64,000 bases of DNA from Eudromia elegans (lineage: Eukaryota; Chordata; Aves; Tinamiformes; Tinamidae): NCBI GenBank assembly GCA_003342815.1, contig PTEX01000137.1, positions 1,523,564-1,587,563 of the forward strand, written 5' to 3'. The notes below the pieces were generated by a model that was not told the origin of the DNA, ran no database searches, and saw only the letters and a list, made by a program, of their open reading frames with translations. Shown here one piece after another: positions 1 to 13,543 of this stretch. Every line of letters begins with the position of its first letter. Positions within the stretch are counted from its first letter, which is position 1. The position numbers were made by a program, and so were the translations under genes.

Positions 1-3000
1 TGTGACTTTCATTTTGACTTCAGCAATACCAGGATTTTGCTTCTTTCCCTTTTTGCGCCTGGGAAATTAAGAATGCCTTTGCTTGGAAGACCTTGTAATC
101 TAATACTCACATCTTGCTAACATTTACTGCTGAGTTTTAGTGCCTCGTTTCGTGTGTGGTCCCTTTGACTTCAGTATCTCTGCTCACAGCAGCATCAGCA
201 GCTCTTACCCTGGAAAAAAACTGTTGACTTCGTGGGTCCAGGCTCTGCCATTGAGATAAGATGTGATCAGCAGGGATGATAAATAATGTGGTGAGCAACC
301 AGACAAGCACGAGCTCTTTCGTCAATATCTTTGGATTAATATCTGAGATTACTATCTGGGAGTGAATTTCAATACAAACATACCTAAATCCTGACAAGCA
401 CATACGTTAGTGATTGCAGCTTTGTATTGCTAATAAATCTACTGATTCTCTGTCAAATTCTATAATGTAAACTCTAGGCCCTACATACCCTGGGATGCCC
501 TTTGCTGTTTGGCTGTTCAGCCAATGCTTCGTTTCTTTTGAAACACCTGCAACGTGGTCCTGATAAAGTGGCTCACATATGTTTAAGTAATTTCCCAAGT
601 GCTCTCAGAATGGAAGCAATAATTAATCTCTATTACTTTAGTGAATTATGATTGAAACCTCTAATATTGTGTTTCAGAATAATTAACCTTAATTAACCTT
701 CAACTTTAGAAGTCTGTCTAGAGTTGATCAGCGCCTCTGCAAGCTGCTGGTCCTGCATTTGTAAACTCAGGGCTGTCACATACTTAAAAATCCCTTATAA
801 GATCCCTTAAAGGTGTCTGCTTTACTGACCTCATCTGAAGCAAGGGCAGTGCACTATATATCTCAACTTGTAAATTGTGTATCTTGTTTTTATGTTATTA
901 TATTTCTGTGTAATAGTTTCCAAACTGTTTTATTGTATTCCACAGTTAAAAAGCCACCTGGATATTCCGTTTCTTTTCTTTTCCTTTTCTTTTTTTTTAA
1001 CTGTCTCTAAGCCCTTTTGCATGTTTTTGTAATGTGTAAGACAGGCTCCGACGACAGAGGTTTCAGAAGCCTTGTGCAGCTGGTAGCTCTCCGATGATTT
1101 CATTTCACAATCCTTTTGGAATAAATGTGGGTATTAGCAAGAACAATGAATAAAATGTTAGTGGTTCTGAGTATAAGAGATTTGTTTTAGAAAAATATTA
1201 ACAGTTTTGTCACTTCAGTTACACCTGTGCATCTGTCTGCTGTAGTGGAGAAAACTAGAGGAACAGATGTACAGCAAGCAGGCAAATGGGGAGAACCAAG
1301 GAAATATCATTAATCCTTTATCCTAGAACATTTTGTAGCTGCTTCAAAGATGAGCAGAAAAGAATTTATCCAGGTGTTCTTCAAATCGTGCTAGGTGATT
1401 AAGTGAGGAGCACAAGGCTGAAGTGACAGCACTGCACAGTGCGCTGCCGATGCATGCATGCAACTGGGATATCACGAAAGAGAAACCCAGCTCACAGGAG
1501 CAGCCGTACTGCCATTCATGGCAAATACACAGTAGGAATATTTACAGGTTTTTCGCAAGAAGAGCTGGTTGTGTGAACCTCCGTAAATATCCTCTCTCAC
1601 AACAAGTAAAATTCACTTTATTTGCTTAAACAAAAGCACTCACTGCTCTGCTTTAAGAAACTGAAACCTGGTTAGCTGACAGAGTACAGCAATTCCTCCA
1701 GCTATCAGCAGCATCTAGGGTCTCCCTGAAATCATGAAATAGTAAGTGCTGGAAGAGGATAATCAGTTTTATGCATTTTTAAATTAATACGAAATGCTGT
1801 TCTCCCACTTCTGCTATAGAGCCTGGGCTTTGGAATGTCAGGAAACTATTTGACATTTACAAGAGACTGCAGACACGAACACAAATCATTTTTAGCCATT
1901 CATCCACTTCATCCACCCCAGTGAGTGAATCGTTGGCTCTGCGCAATTAGTCTCTGTGCTCCTTGACAATATAACCGCAGATTATCACGGTTTCTATTAA
2001 TAAGGCAAGGTGGAAGCTCTGCTCTCCAAGTCTGTTATTTTGCTTCTAGAAAAACGTCTCATTTCTTACAAATCTGATATAAATAGGCCAGCTGACAAGT
2101 ATCCCAAAGAGTGGAATAGGCTCAGAAAACTGAGATTTGAACTGACGTATTTTTGGCAAAAGAAGTCATAGAGGCTGTATTTGTCTGCGAGTTTAAAAAT
2201 AGGCGCCTTTGTCATCCGTGGCATGAGAGGCAAAGTTGAGTCATGATTGATGTCACTTGAAAGAACACTTTAAGCTTAGAAAATGACATCAGAATCACCA
2301 GAATTTAGTGAGATTTAGGGAGTTTTCTGAAGCCAGGTTGCTGGGAGTGCTGGACGACTCGTGCTGATGCACAGCACGCTGCCAGACATCGTTTAAATGG
2401 AAGCCAGGAGCTACGGTGCTTTTAGATTATATTTACAAAGGGCTGGTTCAATTCGTTTTAATACCATTAATTTTTAGTTAAATGTGTGGTTCAAAATCTG
2501 TTCCGTTTTTTAGGTTCAATGCAACTCGTTTTGGGGCTGGCAGACCAATCTGTCGGTGCCCAACCTCTCCCCTTGCTCACAGACACCCTCTTACCGCACA
2601 GGTTTCCATGAAAAGACAGGAGCTCTTCCCTTACTGCCACGAGCTCCCAAACAGCCCCGGGGCTCTTTCCATTCGCTCGTCTCCCATTTTAGAGCTCAGT
2701 TCTCGCTGACTTTTTACTACAGAGTGTTTATAAGTCACACTTAAGAGGCCATATAAGTATTTCTTCCACAGCTCCCAGGCTGAAACTAAGCTTGGTCTGT
2801 TTGTCTGCTACCGCGAGTGTTAAAATGGAAGGAACAAAACAGAAGAGGCGCTTGGATTTCGCTTTATTAAAGTTCACCAATAAATCGCGTGGAGCCTGGC
2901 TGTGCTCTGGGTCACAGAGCGGCTGTGCGCAGCTTCTGCGTACCTTAGGCACAAACTACTTTGGACTACTTTTGTGTTTGTTGTCCCATGATTTCCTCCA

Positions 3001-3470
3001 TATATCAAGTCTTTGCTCTTTAAAGCAATTTCTGTGTGAAAATGAACATATTTGATGTAAGTGCGCAGTGCTACTTTTGATTCAGTTAGACCTCTGCCAC
3101 TTTTAAATTGCTTCTAAATGCAAAGTGAAGGCAAACGGCAATCATCCTTCCAAGGAGTAAATTGGTGCTTATTGCAGTTAGAAGCAGCACCTTTTGTTCC
3201 TACAAATGACAGATATTAGAGGGGGAAAAAAAGAAAAAAAGAGGTGTATGCCTCCTTGGCCCCATGCACAATCTGTATTTATGCTAAGATTAATACATTC
3301 TAGGAAAAGAAAATGTTAATTATTTGAGCGACTCTGCGAATTAAGCGTACTTGCTAGTTAATAACCTCTGCTGTCCACCATCCAGTGTGGCATCTCGCGC
3401 CATGTTGGAAGCCAAGTGCTGGATGAATTCTTGGAATTCCTGATTTTTCACTTTGAGCCAATAAACACCT
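1..3470. other. Gene-free upstream DNA
   Basis: No exon with family similarity and no repeat of note was seen. A small perfect duplication (aattaacctt twice) lies at 681-700. Open frames here are short and look like chance. Confidence 0.6.
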
Positions 3471-3479
3471 GTGTGTGAC

Positions 3480-4740
3480 TGGGCTGCTGGAGCCATTCCC
3501 GCGAAGCGTCTGGGCGCGCTCCAGCCCTGGGGCTACTGCCGTTCACGGGGCTCCTTCCTCACATGTTCACGGGGCTCCTTCCTCACATGTTCACGGGGCT
3601 CCTTCCTCACACGTTCATGGGGCTCCTTCCTCACACGCTCATGGGGCTCCTTCCTCATGTTCGTGGGGCTCCTTCCTCACATGTTCACAGGGCTCCTTCC
3701 TCACACATTCACGGAGCTCTTTCCTCACACGTTCACAGGGCTCCTTCCTCACATGCTCATGGGGCTCCTTCCTCACACATTCACGAGGTGCCCTCCTCAC
3801 ACGCTGATGGGGCTCCTTCCTCACATGACCACTCGGCGCCGCTGCTGCCAGGATGGGGCCCCCACGGCTCCCATGTCCCATACCCTCCTGTGCCGCCAGG
3901 CAAAGGGACACGGATTCTGGCAGCTCCCATGAGCGCGACGTGAGGCTGAGGGGGGGTTTCTGTAGGTCTTTTCTGCAGGTCTTTAGTGCATGGAGGAGGC
4001 CCACTCTGGAGGGTGAATCATGGTGCAGTAAAGGCGAATGTGACCCATGCAGTCCGTGCCGTAGCGTGCGAGCAGACGACTGCAGGGAGAGACCATGTTC
4101 TCATGCCGAAGGCACGAGCGCAGCCTGGGAGCCGAGCCGCAGCCCTGCCTGTGCCGCAGCTCCCTGTGGGACACGAGTTGCTCCTCGGACGCGGCTGCTG
4201 ATCACGGTGTCTCCGTGCTGGAGATGGTGGGTGAAACTGGCAGGAACGCTGCGGGCTGGCGGCCGCCATGCTGTGGGTGCTGGGCAGCCCGGCGCCATGC
4301 TCCTCAACGGCGTGCTCAGGAGGAGCAGAGACTGCACAGAGGAATCTTCATGGGTTTGGGTTGTATGCCTGGGAAAACTGTTAAGGGATTGCCCTTCCTA
4401 GGACTGTTCTTCCTTGTGTATAAAAGAAGCACAGCAAACGTCAAGCCGAACACAAGCTGTGAGCAGAGCTGCATTTAAGACACTTCTGCTGAAAGTGTTT
4501 TAAGTGGGGACCCTGCCGCGCCGCTGCCCCAGCGCTCACGGAAGGCCCCGCTCCCCAGCAGCGTGGGGGCTCATGCACGATGCCAGTGATTCAACAACCG
4601 CGGGGTTTCACCGAGTCTTAACGTTGTGCGGGCGCCGAAGAGGCGGCGCCTTCCCAATGTCCCGCTGCTCCTTTGGTGGAAGACGGGACTCCCTGTCGGA
4701 AGATAGCTCTGGAACTGAGGAAATTCCCACCTCTTTTCTC
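3480..4740. other. GC-rich, CpG-containing block of unknown role
   Basis: Around the minisatellite, and up to about 4740, the DNA is strikingly GC-rich with many CpGs (for example ggcggccgccatg at 4259-4271). Overlapping open frames on both strands follow from the composition. No recognisable protein motif was found. It could be an orphan CpG island or a promoter of an unseen transcript. Confidence 0.5.
3541..3826. repeat. 24-bp minisatellite, 12 units
   Basis: Tandem units of the type gttcacggggctccttcctc plus four bases run from 3541 in strict 24-bp steps; the fifth unit (3637-3658) is 22 bp. Units differ at a few sites (acgg/atgg/acag, acat/acac). Because 24 is divisible by 3 and the unit lacks stops in several frames, the array creates long open frames on both strands that are probably not genes. 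Confidence 0.95.
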
Positions 4741-7700
4741 TCTCACTAGGACCTGATGGTTTATGCTACATAGTGTACTTCGTAAATCACAGGTGATAGG
4801 AAATATGTAGAGCATATATGCACACGGGTAGGGTATGGCCAAATAGGCAGCAACTTACAGCAAGGTAGGCAAAGCAAAAACTAAAGCAGCTTTCAAATGA
4901 GAAATAGGACAATAAGCATAGGAACACAATTACTTTTGCAGATTTCTATAATATAAATAGCTTTGTCAGCTTAAATATACTGTATCTGTCATGCCTTGAT
5001 CTTAAATGCTGCACTCAAATGCCAAGGAGAATAATGATTTGTAAAGAAAGTAACAGACATTTATTTAGCATGTTTTCCATATTTTATTATAAAACTCTTC
5101 TGCCCCCAGTAGTTAATCACAGCTTCATAAAACATTACATTTGGAAGAGTCTGTTTTATGTAACTACAGGAGGTACGTTCAGTTCCACTGGAGGTTTTAG
5201 TTACATAGGTGACCAAAAATTACGGGATTTTTTTTTTCCTTTGGTAATTGCAATCATATCCTAAAATGGAAAAACAATTATTTTATTCATTTGTTTATTT
5301 CAGAAGTTGCCTGTGTTTTCTTTGGAAGGCTCGGGCCTATACTGAATGCACACAAGGCCCCCAAGGTGGAATTTAGGGAATCCAAATCCACCAAAGTGAT
5401 TCAGCTTCACTGTCTGCAAAATCCAGATTCACTTCCTGAGGGCCACAGTACCAGTTTCTGTGAGTTCCCCCAGCTCCCGCCTGTTTAATCCCCTCAAAGA
5501 TGAGTGGATGCCGGCTGCCCAGAGGGGCTCCCTGTGACCCACACATGCCTGGCACATGGAGCGCGCTCGGCCCTAACCAGCCCCTTCTAGGCTGGAGCCA
5601 GCAAGTGGCAACCGCTCATTCCGCAGGGAGCTGCGGACCACCCAGATCCCCACGTGCCTGATGGCCGTAAGCTTTAGTGCGTTGCATAGAGGGGGATCCC
5701 TCTTTGGGACGGGGATGCTGCTGTGTGATCCGCTTCGGATCCGTCCCTGCGCTCAGTGTTCCCATGGAGCCGGACACAGCCCTGTGCATTGGACGGGCTC
5801 CCCCCGTCACAGCGCAGTAAAAACGTCTCACGGTTCCTCTCCATGGAGTCTGCTCTCGGTTTGCTAGTGTATAATTGCAGCCCATGCGGAGAGGGAACGT
5901 GGCCAGATCAGCCTTTATTTTGATGGTTACGGCAGAGAGCACCGAATGTTCTTAATTAGCATACTCTGCTTACATATAGAATAAAATGAAAATGAACTTA
6001 ATTGCAAATATTTGATACCATGTTTTTTTTCCTGAAGATTCTACTTGGTCTTTCACCAGTTGGAGTTTTTAATTCCACGTTTTGCTTACTTTAAACTGAA
6101 TGGAATTTTTGTACCCTATTAGGACGGCTAAGTCCTTCCACACAGCAACGTACTGAGCTCACTGCATATTTTGCTGTCGTGTTGCCAAACCATACAGTAA
6201 TCATGCTGAGGATATGGATAGGAGAAAGGTTGCTCTGCACAATAATGCCGTATAGGAATCACTGTTGATTACAGAGAGGATACTTTATGGGTAGTGGTAA
6301 ATTATGAGGTTTCTCTTGTAAGTGAGAACATTGATTTATATGAGTAATGCAAATGCTCACATGTAAGCTGAACTCCAACGTAACTGTCAGCTGTAACACA
6401 TCCTATTTATACCACAGATCTGTGCTTAACCACTTACATTTAATTATAATCAGTTGTGGTAGCTCCGTTTTCTGTGTTTACTCAGAGTGCATCAGGTTTC
6501 TGAGGTCAAACGCAGTGACAGTTAGCGGGGAGTTAGTTGAAGACTTGCTCGGTTTTACATTCTGCATGTGTCGGAGGACAGCATTTCTGGAGAAGAAAGG
6601 ATGGGGAGGATTTGTCAGACCTTTCTTACGTGGATAAATTTCACACACACCGATGTTATTCAGTACTCCCCGACACGCTGCTGCACGGAGATAGCCAAAG
6701 GGGCTCCGAGGGAGCCCGCCTGGGTAACTGCACGCTGGGGAACCGTGTTGCTTCGTGCCGCACGTTGTCCAATTTGCCCTGTTTCTTAGCAGAGTAAATT
6801 AGCTTTGGCAAAGCACTGCACGAATAGGCCAGCCTGCTTCCAACGCATGAGCTGGCCTTGGCACCCGCTCCCACGTCGTGCTTATTGTGCAGTCTAGTGT
6901 AGCCGGTAGGATATGGACAGGACTGTGTGCTTGAAACTCTGCAGATTTGGGCACTCACGTTCTAGTCTGTACTTACTCGTTTCGATGGCACAGAAACTTC
7001 TGTTAACTCTTAAATGTTACTGCTTCAAGTTCAGTAGTGCTGCTGAACCAAAATAACCAAACGCTGTTGAATCACTAAAGCACTTTTTTTTTTTTTGATT
7101 TATTATGTTTAAATATACTTGTATTTAATTGCCAGGCATGGCAGACTGGTGGTTGGTAGCACAGGCCATCAGAACCATAAGCGCCATCGCCCCTGGCCCC
7201 TGTCGTGCAGAGACCCTCCTTCCTCCCAGTGAGAAGTGCTTTACCAAAGTCACCACAAATCACAAGTGCTTTACATGGTAATCTCAGCAGGATTGTTTCA
7301 TTCATGTGATTGAACTATAGTTTAAATGTCAAAAATACTCTATTCTTTGAAGCAGTATGGTAAGATCAGCGTTACCTATCTTCTGTCCACCGGGATCGTT
7401 AATTAACCCGTTTTTTCTTCCCATAAAATCAAAGACAGAAATCTGCTGGTGCCAATGGCAGTGGGAGCAGATACTAAAGCTCTGCCATAGGTGATTTTCT
7501 GGTAGAGGCAGAGCTACCCTACAGCTCAAAGAAATCATCTCAAACTGTGCAGCTGGGCAGTCTTTTGGCATCGTGATCAGCATCCTTGTCAGTACAAAAT
7601 CAATGGATGGTAAGCTTGGTATTCCAAGACGAATTACATGCGATCTCTTCAGCGATATGCTTCCCTAATCTAAACGAAGTACACGTGAGTGCATTTGGAA

Positions 7701-10700
7701 AGTGTGGCCTGATTCATCATCACAACTTTATATTCAGAGTTGAAGGCCTGCTGGAAACACACAGCTCTGGTAATAGACTGGAATATCTAGTCATGCAAAA
7801 ATTGGATGTAATTTAAAAAAGTAGTTTCCAGCTCTGCCAAAATTAAAAAAAAAAAAAAAAAAGAAAAAGAAAAAAAGAAAACACAGCAATCAAGACCTAA
7901 CAACAACTAGATTCTGCTTTCTACAGTAAAATTGCTAACTACCGCAATGTGGGAGAGCTTCAGATCCTCTAGAACAACCTTAATGATTCTAAATTTCAAT
8001 GAAAATGCTTGATTTTATACAGTTATTACCAGGAGAAACAAGGGGAAAAAATCAGAGATATAAATGTACCCATTTGGAGAATTCTCATATCCATGGCACA
8101 CATCTTGAGACTAATATCAGAAAATGGGCTGAATTATCTGTACCAGAAAGTACTGCGCAGGAGGACATGTACAGGTAACAGGAAGTTCTGCTCTTCTCAA
8201 ACAAGAAAATGATTTTGATAAAAAGGCAACATTCCTCCCCAGTCTGACGTCATAATGTAAAGGATTTGGAAGGGAGCCATAATCCTCATTCTTCCCTATG
8301 CACATGTATTTCTCATCCCAGTTGAGAGGAGATATCAGTATCATGAAATTTATTCTACGGACTTGGAGAAAAGTCACCTCTTTATGTTGCTTTAAGAATT
8401 CACATAGATTATCAAGCAGAAAGTTAGATGGAAGCATTATTTTTCTACCAGGCTCTGGCTTAATACTCAACCATGCAGCATCCAGCTCTTGCTCCACATT
8501 CATTTTACAGCCAGTTGCCATTCAAACCCTGTAGCAATTTGGCTTTATTCTGATCACTACTCCTCTCTCCATTTCATATTTTCCCATATAATATTACCAT
8601 GCCACTGTAAATGATAAAGCAGTCTCTTCAAAAACAGTGATTGTTCCAAAGTGCTTGAATTTCTGCCCTAAAACGACCTACAAAGAATAAAATAAATAAA
8701 ACAAAACCATGCTGATGTCTTTTTTTTTTCCTGATTAAATAAGGAGAAACATTTTTTGTTACTTTTCCTACAAACTATGCAGGGAGTTACCCAGAATTGC
8801 CACTGCTGATTGCCTCAGTAATGAAATGGGTCTATCATCACAGTGGTAACTGGAAGACTGAAAGAAAGAAGGATTTTACTTTCTCCCTTAAATTATGTAG
8901 GTTCTTTTGCATGTTTTTATTAGTACCCAGTGAGCCAGTCTTCACAAAACAGAGAGGCTCCCTTTCTTGATTAATATCACCGAATTACCATCCAAAATAC
9001 TTTCCACCAAAATCACACATTTTTCCTATAGGGAAAAAAAATTCATCATGATCCATAATGGAGACTATATATGACATTTTATTTCTGATTCAAATAAACA
9101 AAAAAAATCCCCCTCCTACACTCCTACTCCTAAACAACCTGACCAATCCTCTTATCCTTCCCTTTGAAAAATGAGGATTTCTTTACAAACCATCAGGAGA
9201 ACAAGAGGCACTTGCAAGTGGCATTTCAATTGCACAGGTTTATGTTTGAAAGCAGAAAACAGTCTCCAGTCACAGTGTGAGACATATTGGTCCTCAATAA
9301 TATTTTTCATATAAAGTTATTTCAAGTGTTTAGCACCACAGCTTAAACACATTAACTAATAACTGTAGCTGGCAAGTTCTTGCCTACCCTTCAAAGTAAT
9401 TTCCCATTTTAGTTTTTCCAGCCAGAAAGTCAAAATCTTTTCTAAATGACAAAAGTGAGAAGTGGTTCTGGATGCTGCTTAGAACTTTCTTTTAAATTCA
9501 CTTAAGTGTTAGCACTTAGTGCATTCCACTTGGCATGGATTATTCTGAGAAAATATTCTTCCTTCTTTTTCGTTATATGAATCTCTGCTACTTTAGAGAA
9601 AACTGTCACTGTTGAAGTTACATTATTTTTTATAATAAGAATCAGAAGGTGTGATTTACATTAATGAGTTATTTGAAGGCTACTGTTTCTTTCTGATAGT
9701 TGTGCAGAAACTGCACAGACTTTTCGGTTATGATCCAAGTTATAATCCAAAGCATATTTTTAAAAGAATTACGTAGCTCATAGGAATACTGCTATATGCT
9801 ATTCTACTTAGGTCAGAATAATTAAATAGTTGCAGGAAAAAAAAAAGTTTATGCAAACAATAAAACACATAGATATTTTTTCTCTTTAGGAAAATATAAG
9901 TATATGCAATATATAAATGCTTGATGCAAGGGAGAATCAAGTAGAAGAGTTAAGAGAAACGCCATTAACCTTTTATGCATGCAAAGGTTGTACTGTGACA
10001 TGAACAAGTCAGGGTGGCAAGTAACACGTGATCCATGAATTATAACAAATATTGCTCGAAAAGAAGTTTAGCTTTTGCTGATTACTGATCCTGATAATTC
10101 AGATCGCAAACTTTTAGGACAGGGTTTATATCAGTTTTCAGTCACAGTCATGTGTTAATTTCTTGACACTGATCTTTTTTTTCCCTAAGTATACTTAGAC
10201 ATTGAACAGACTTGTGCAGTAGGGAACAGGAGTGAGCAAAAGAAGGGAATAAACAGCCATCCACAACCAGAGGAAAGAACAGTTTAGGAATACAATTCAT
10301 ATCCTGAAATGTTTTACTGTTTTCTTTACTGATAAAAACATACAAAAATCACATTCAATTTGGATTGTAGACTATAATTCCCATATGGAAACCATTTCTT
10401 AACAAGAACAGCAGATTCTCCTGTACTACCATTTTTGGGAAAATAACCCTCCGGATATTGCTAATCTTTAACTTATTAACCAAATATTAAGTTCTTTATT
10501 TTCCTTGAACATTTTTGAAGAAACTATCTCTTGGCCAGACATCTATTCATGAAACTACATACTATTTTTCCTGCCCTACATTGACACACATTCCAAAAAC
10601 TGACTTTTCTTTTTGATTCTAGCACCCAGACAGCACAATGCCCAATCTTTAATTAACCTCACTTTGTATCATTTGGCATTTTTAGAAGCACACAATTGCT

Positions 10701-11092
10701 CAGAAACAAGAAGTAATAGGAGTTCACAGTAAAGAAGTCAAAGATTCACTGAAAAATAGGTAGTCATTTACCTTCTAAGAATCATTCTGTACATTGTTTC
10801 CAATTAAAATTGCTTAAAAATAAAAAGACATCAACAAATGATTCCTGTCCTCTTTCTTTTCACAATTTCTTGTTGGTCTGTTGAACTGAAATCTTGCCTT
10901 TTCACAAAACACTATTCCCTAATTAAAAAGCAGATAGAGTAACAGTAAAAATAGATTATAAGATTATAAGAATAATATGTATTTGAAAAGTTAACAACTC
11001 TACTGTATGTGTATTGCATACATACACATACTAAATAAACTTAATGCACTGCTAGATTTTTCTTCCCCAGCTAAGTCCTCTTCACCAAAATG
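4741..11092. other. Gene-free upstream DNA
   Basis: Mostly AT-rich, with a moderately GC-rich patch near 5480-5900. An 18-base A run starts at 7845 and continues as an A-rich tract to about 7881. The longest open frames (for example 134 codons on the minus strand at 8117-8521) show no recognised family. Confidence 0.55.
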
Positions 11093-11630
11093 GCAGAATC
11101 TCAGAATGACTGAGGTTGGAAGGGGCCTTTGGAGATGATCCAGTCCAACCCCTGTGCACAAGCAGGGTGGCCTGAAGCACATTGCAGACGTGCTTTGAAG
11201 ATCTCCAGGGACAGAGACTCCACAACCTCCCTGGGCTGCCTGTTCCAGTGCTCTGTTACCCTCACAGTCAAGAAGTTGTTCTTCAAATTCAGACAGAACT
11301 TCTTGTTCTTCAGTTTGTAGACGTTGCTTCTTGTTCTATCCCGGGCCACTACTGAAATTCGTCTGGCCACATCCTCTTGACACCCATCCTCCCAAAGCTA
11401 TTTGTCTGCACTGATAAGATCCCTCCTCAGTCTTCTCCAGGCTAAGCAGACCCAGCTCTCTGGGGGCATATAAGAGATGCTCAGATTTCCTAATCATCTT
11501 TGTAGCCCTCCTTGGACTTTCTCCAGCAGTTCCATATCTCTCTTGCACTGGGGAGACTAGAACTTGATATATTACTCCACAGGTGATTTCTGCAGGACTG
11601 AGTAGAGGAGGAGGAGGATGACCTCCAGAA
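11093..11630 (-). mobile_element. CR1 LINE fragment, 3' part
   Basis: The left edge has the CR1 3' terminus in reverse (cagaatctcagaatgac) followed by aggttggaaggggcctttgg and atccagtccaacccc. Further right the reverse strand encodes the eroded end of the reverse transcriptase frame. It is 5'-truncated and inactive, as is usual for avian CR1. The right edge is approximate. Confidence 0.93.
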
Positions 11631-12248
11631 ATTCTGTTTGTTCTGTGAAAGGTAAAACATGAAAATATTTGCAACAAATCTAGCTAATGACCTGTAAAAA
11701 GAAACAAATTTTCAGATCTGTTTTTCTCCTAATTTTCAACCTTTCTTATAAACTACATGAAGTTCATCGACTAAACTGCTATTTAACAGAAGACACAGCT
11801 AGTATTGTTTGGCTTTAGCAGCTCTTTTATTTACATGTTTTCTTAAGAACATATATTTCCTGTTCTACATTGAAAGTAATACTTTTAATACTCTAAGCCC
11901 CATCCCGCTATAATATGGGGAAAAATGTAGAAGAAAAATTGCTTACGCATTCTGGCTACAACTTTGAGGTATTTTTTAAAAATTCCAACTTTCCTTTTTT
12001 TTATATATTCTCATTTCTTTGTGCCAATACCTAATGGCCTCATCTTCAACTAAGCTCAAGCAAACATTCCATCTACTATTTCGAACATGTAATGTCAATA
12101 AAAAATGTCTTATAATAAAATATCATTAGTACAAAATGTACTACTGTGGATTTATAGTCCTAGTTATAAATGCCATCTCTTGGTGTACCCAATCCTGTGT
12201 AAGCTGCTTTTGATTTCATTCATGCTTGTGTTGCTAGATGACAAGAAG
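11631..12248. other. Gene-free spacer between CR1 copies
   Basis: AT-rich DNA without recognised features. Confidence 0.6.
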
Positions 12249-12508
12249 TCACAGAATCACCGAATGGTTCAGGTCGGAAGGGACCTCTAGAGATCATTCA
12301 GTACAACCCCCTGTTCCAGCAGGGACACCCAGAGCACGGGGCACAGGGTGACATCTAGGCGGGTTTGAAGATCTCCAGAGCAGGAGACTCCACAGCCGCT
12401 CTGGGCAGCCTGTTCCAGGGCTCTGTCACCCTCACAGGAAAGAAGTTCTTCCTCACATGGAAATGGAACTTCCTGTGTTTTAATTTATACGCATTAGCCA
12501 TTGTTCAT
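12249..12508 (-). mobile_element. CR1 LINE fragment, 3' end
   Basis: Begins with tcacagaatcaccgaatggt, the reversed CR1 3' tail, and continues with ggaagggacctctagagatc and the conserved ctgggcagcctgttccaggg. It lies head-to-head with the next CR1 copy. It is a short 5'-truncated fossil. Confidence 0.93.
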
Positions 12509-12516
12509 GCCTTCTT

Positions 12517-12950
12517 AGGGCTACAAAGATGATTAGGGGCCTGGAACATCTGCCCTATGAGCAAAGGCTGAGAGAGCTGGGCCTGTTCAGCCTGGAGAAG
12601 ACTGAGAGGGGACCTGATTAATGTGTATATATATATCTCAAGACAGGGAGTGAGGAGGAGGGGGCTGGCCTCTTCTCAGTGGTGGCCAGTGATAGAACTA
12701 GAGGAAACGGCCACAAATTGAGGTACCAAAAGTTCCACAGGAACTTGAGGAAGAATTTCTTGACAGTGAGGGTGACAGAGCACTGGAACAGGCTGCCCAG
12801 AGAGGTGGTGGAGTCTCCTTCTCTGGAGATCTTCAAAGCCCGCCTGGACATCACCCTGTGCCACATGCTCTAGGAGACCCTGCGTGTGCAGGGGGATTGG
12901 ACTAGATGACCTCTACAGGTCCCTTCCAACCCTAGCCATTCTATGATTCT
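12517..12950 (+). mobile_element. CR1 LINE fragment, 3' part
   Basis: Starts inside the coding part (caaagatgattaggggcctg), includes gagcaaaggctgagagagct, and ends with cccttccaaccctagccatt plus ctatgattct, the CR1 3' terminus. A TA-rich expansion near 12624-12635 replaces part of the usual sequence. It shares rare variants with the copy at 58619, so both are probably the same subfamily. Confidence 0.95.
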
Positions 12951-13467
12951 TCTTTCAGCCATCACTTTAAAATAGGCATTTAGGAACTCCCTCACAAAGC
13001 CAGGTTGAAGGAACCACCTAGGGCTTAACTACCAGTGTAATAACTGTAGCAATGAATTGCTACAGCCAATTTGCATCTGAAAATGTGCCAAAAAAAAATC
13101 GCAGAGCATGGAGAAAGTAATCTGACAGCAGGAACAGAAATAGTTGATGTTATACGAAGAAATGAGTAAAGAGGTACCAAAGAACGCAATTCACAGAACC
13201 CAGCAAAGTGTAGGGCAATCAATGGTGCATGAATAGCCACCATATGGAGATTGCTGCACCCACAAATTCTGCCCCGGCTTTCTCACCTTCTCCCCTGACT
13301 TGAATCTCAGGGAAATTTGACCTTGTCAAAAGCCATGACTCGATTTCACTTAGTAAAAAATGCCAGTAAGATGCTGCCTGGATTACATCCAGATTCTCTC
13401 ACAGCAAGAATCCAGTTGGGGCTCTGAATACCATCAGCATTAAGGGATCTTACACCTTACCACAGTA

Positions 13468-13543
13468 TCAAAGAATCACAGTCAGAGAATGTTTAAGGTT
13501 GGAAGGGATCTTTGGAGATCATCTAGGTCATAGACCATCCCCC
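13468..13543 (-). mobile_element. Short CR1 3' end fragment
   Basis: caaagaatcacagtcagaga followed by aaggttggaagggatctttg and agatcatctaggtc is the reversed CR1 tail. Only about 75 bp remain. Confidence 0.8.

Noticed and set aside
3440..3480. Retroviral LTR end suggested by ccaataaacacctgtg
   Set aside because: No paired LTR, primer-binding site or polypurine tract was seen nearby. A lone polyadenylation-like signal is not enough.
3471..4004. Several overlapping open frames of 110-153 codons on both strands
   Set aside because: They are created by the 24-bp minisatellite and GC-rich composition. The peptides are simple repeats without a known family.
7845..7881. A-rich tract as the tail of a retrocopied gene
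   Set aside because: Upstream sequence shows no gene similarity and no flanking duplication could be made out.
8117..8521. 134-codon minus-strand open frame
   Set aside because: No recognisable motif, no splice or promoter context, and an overlapping open frame on the other strand. Likely chance.
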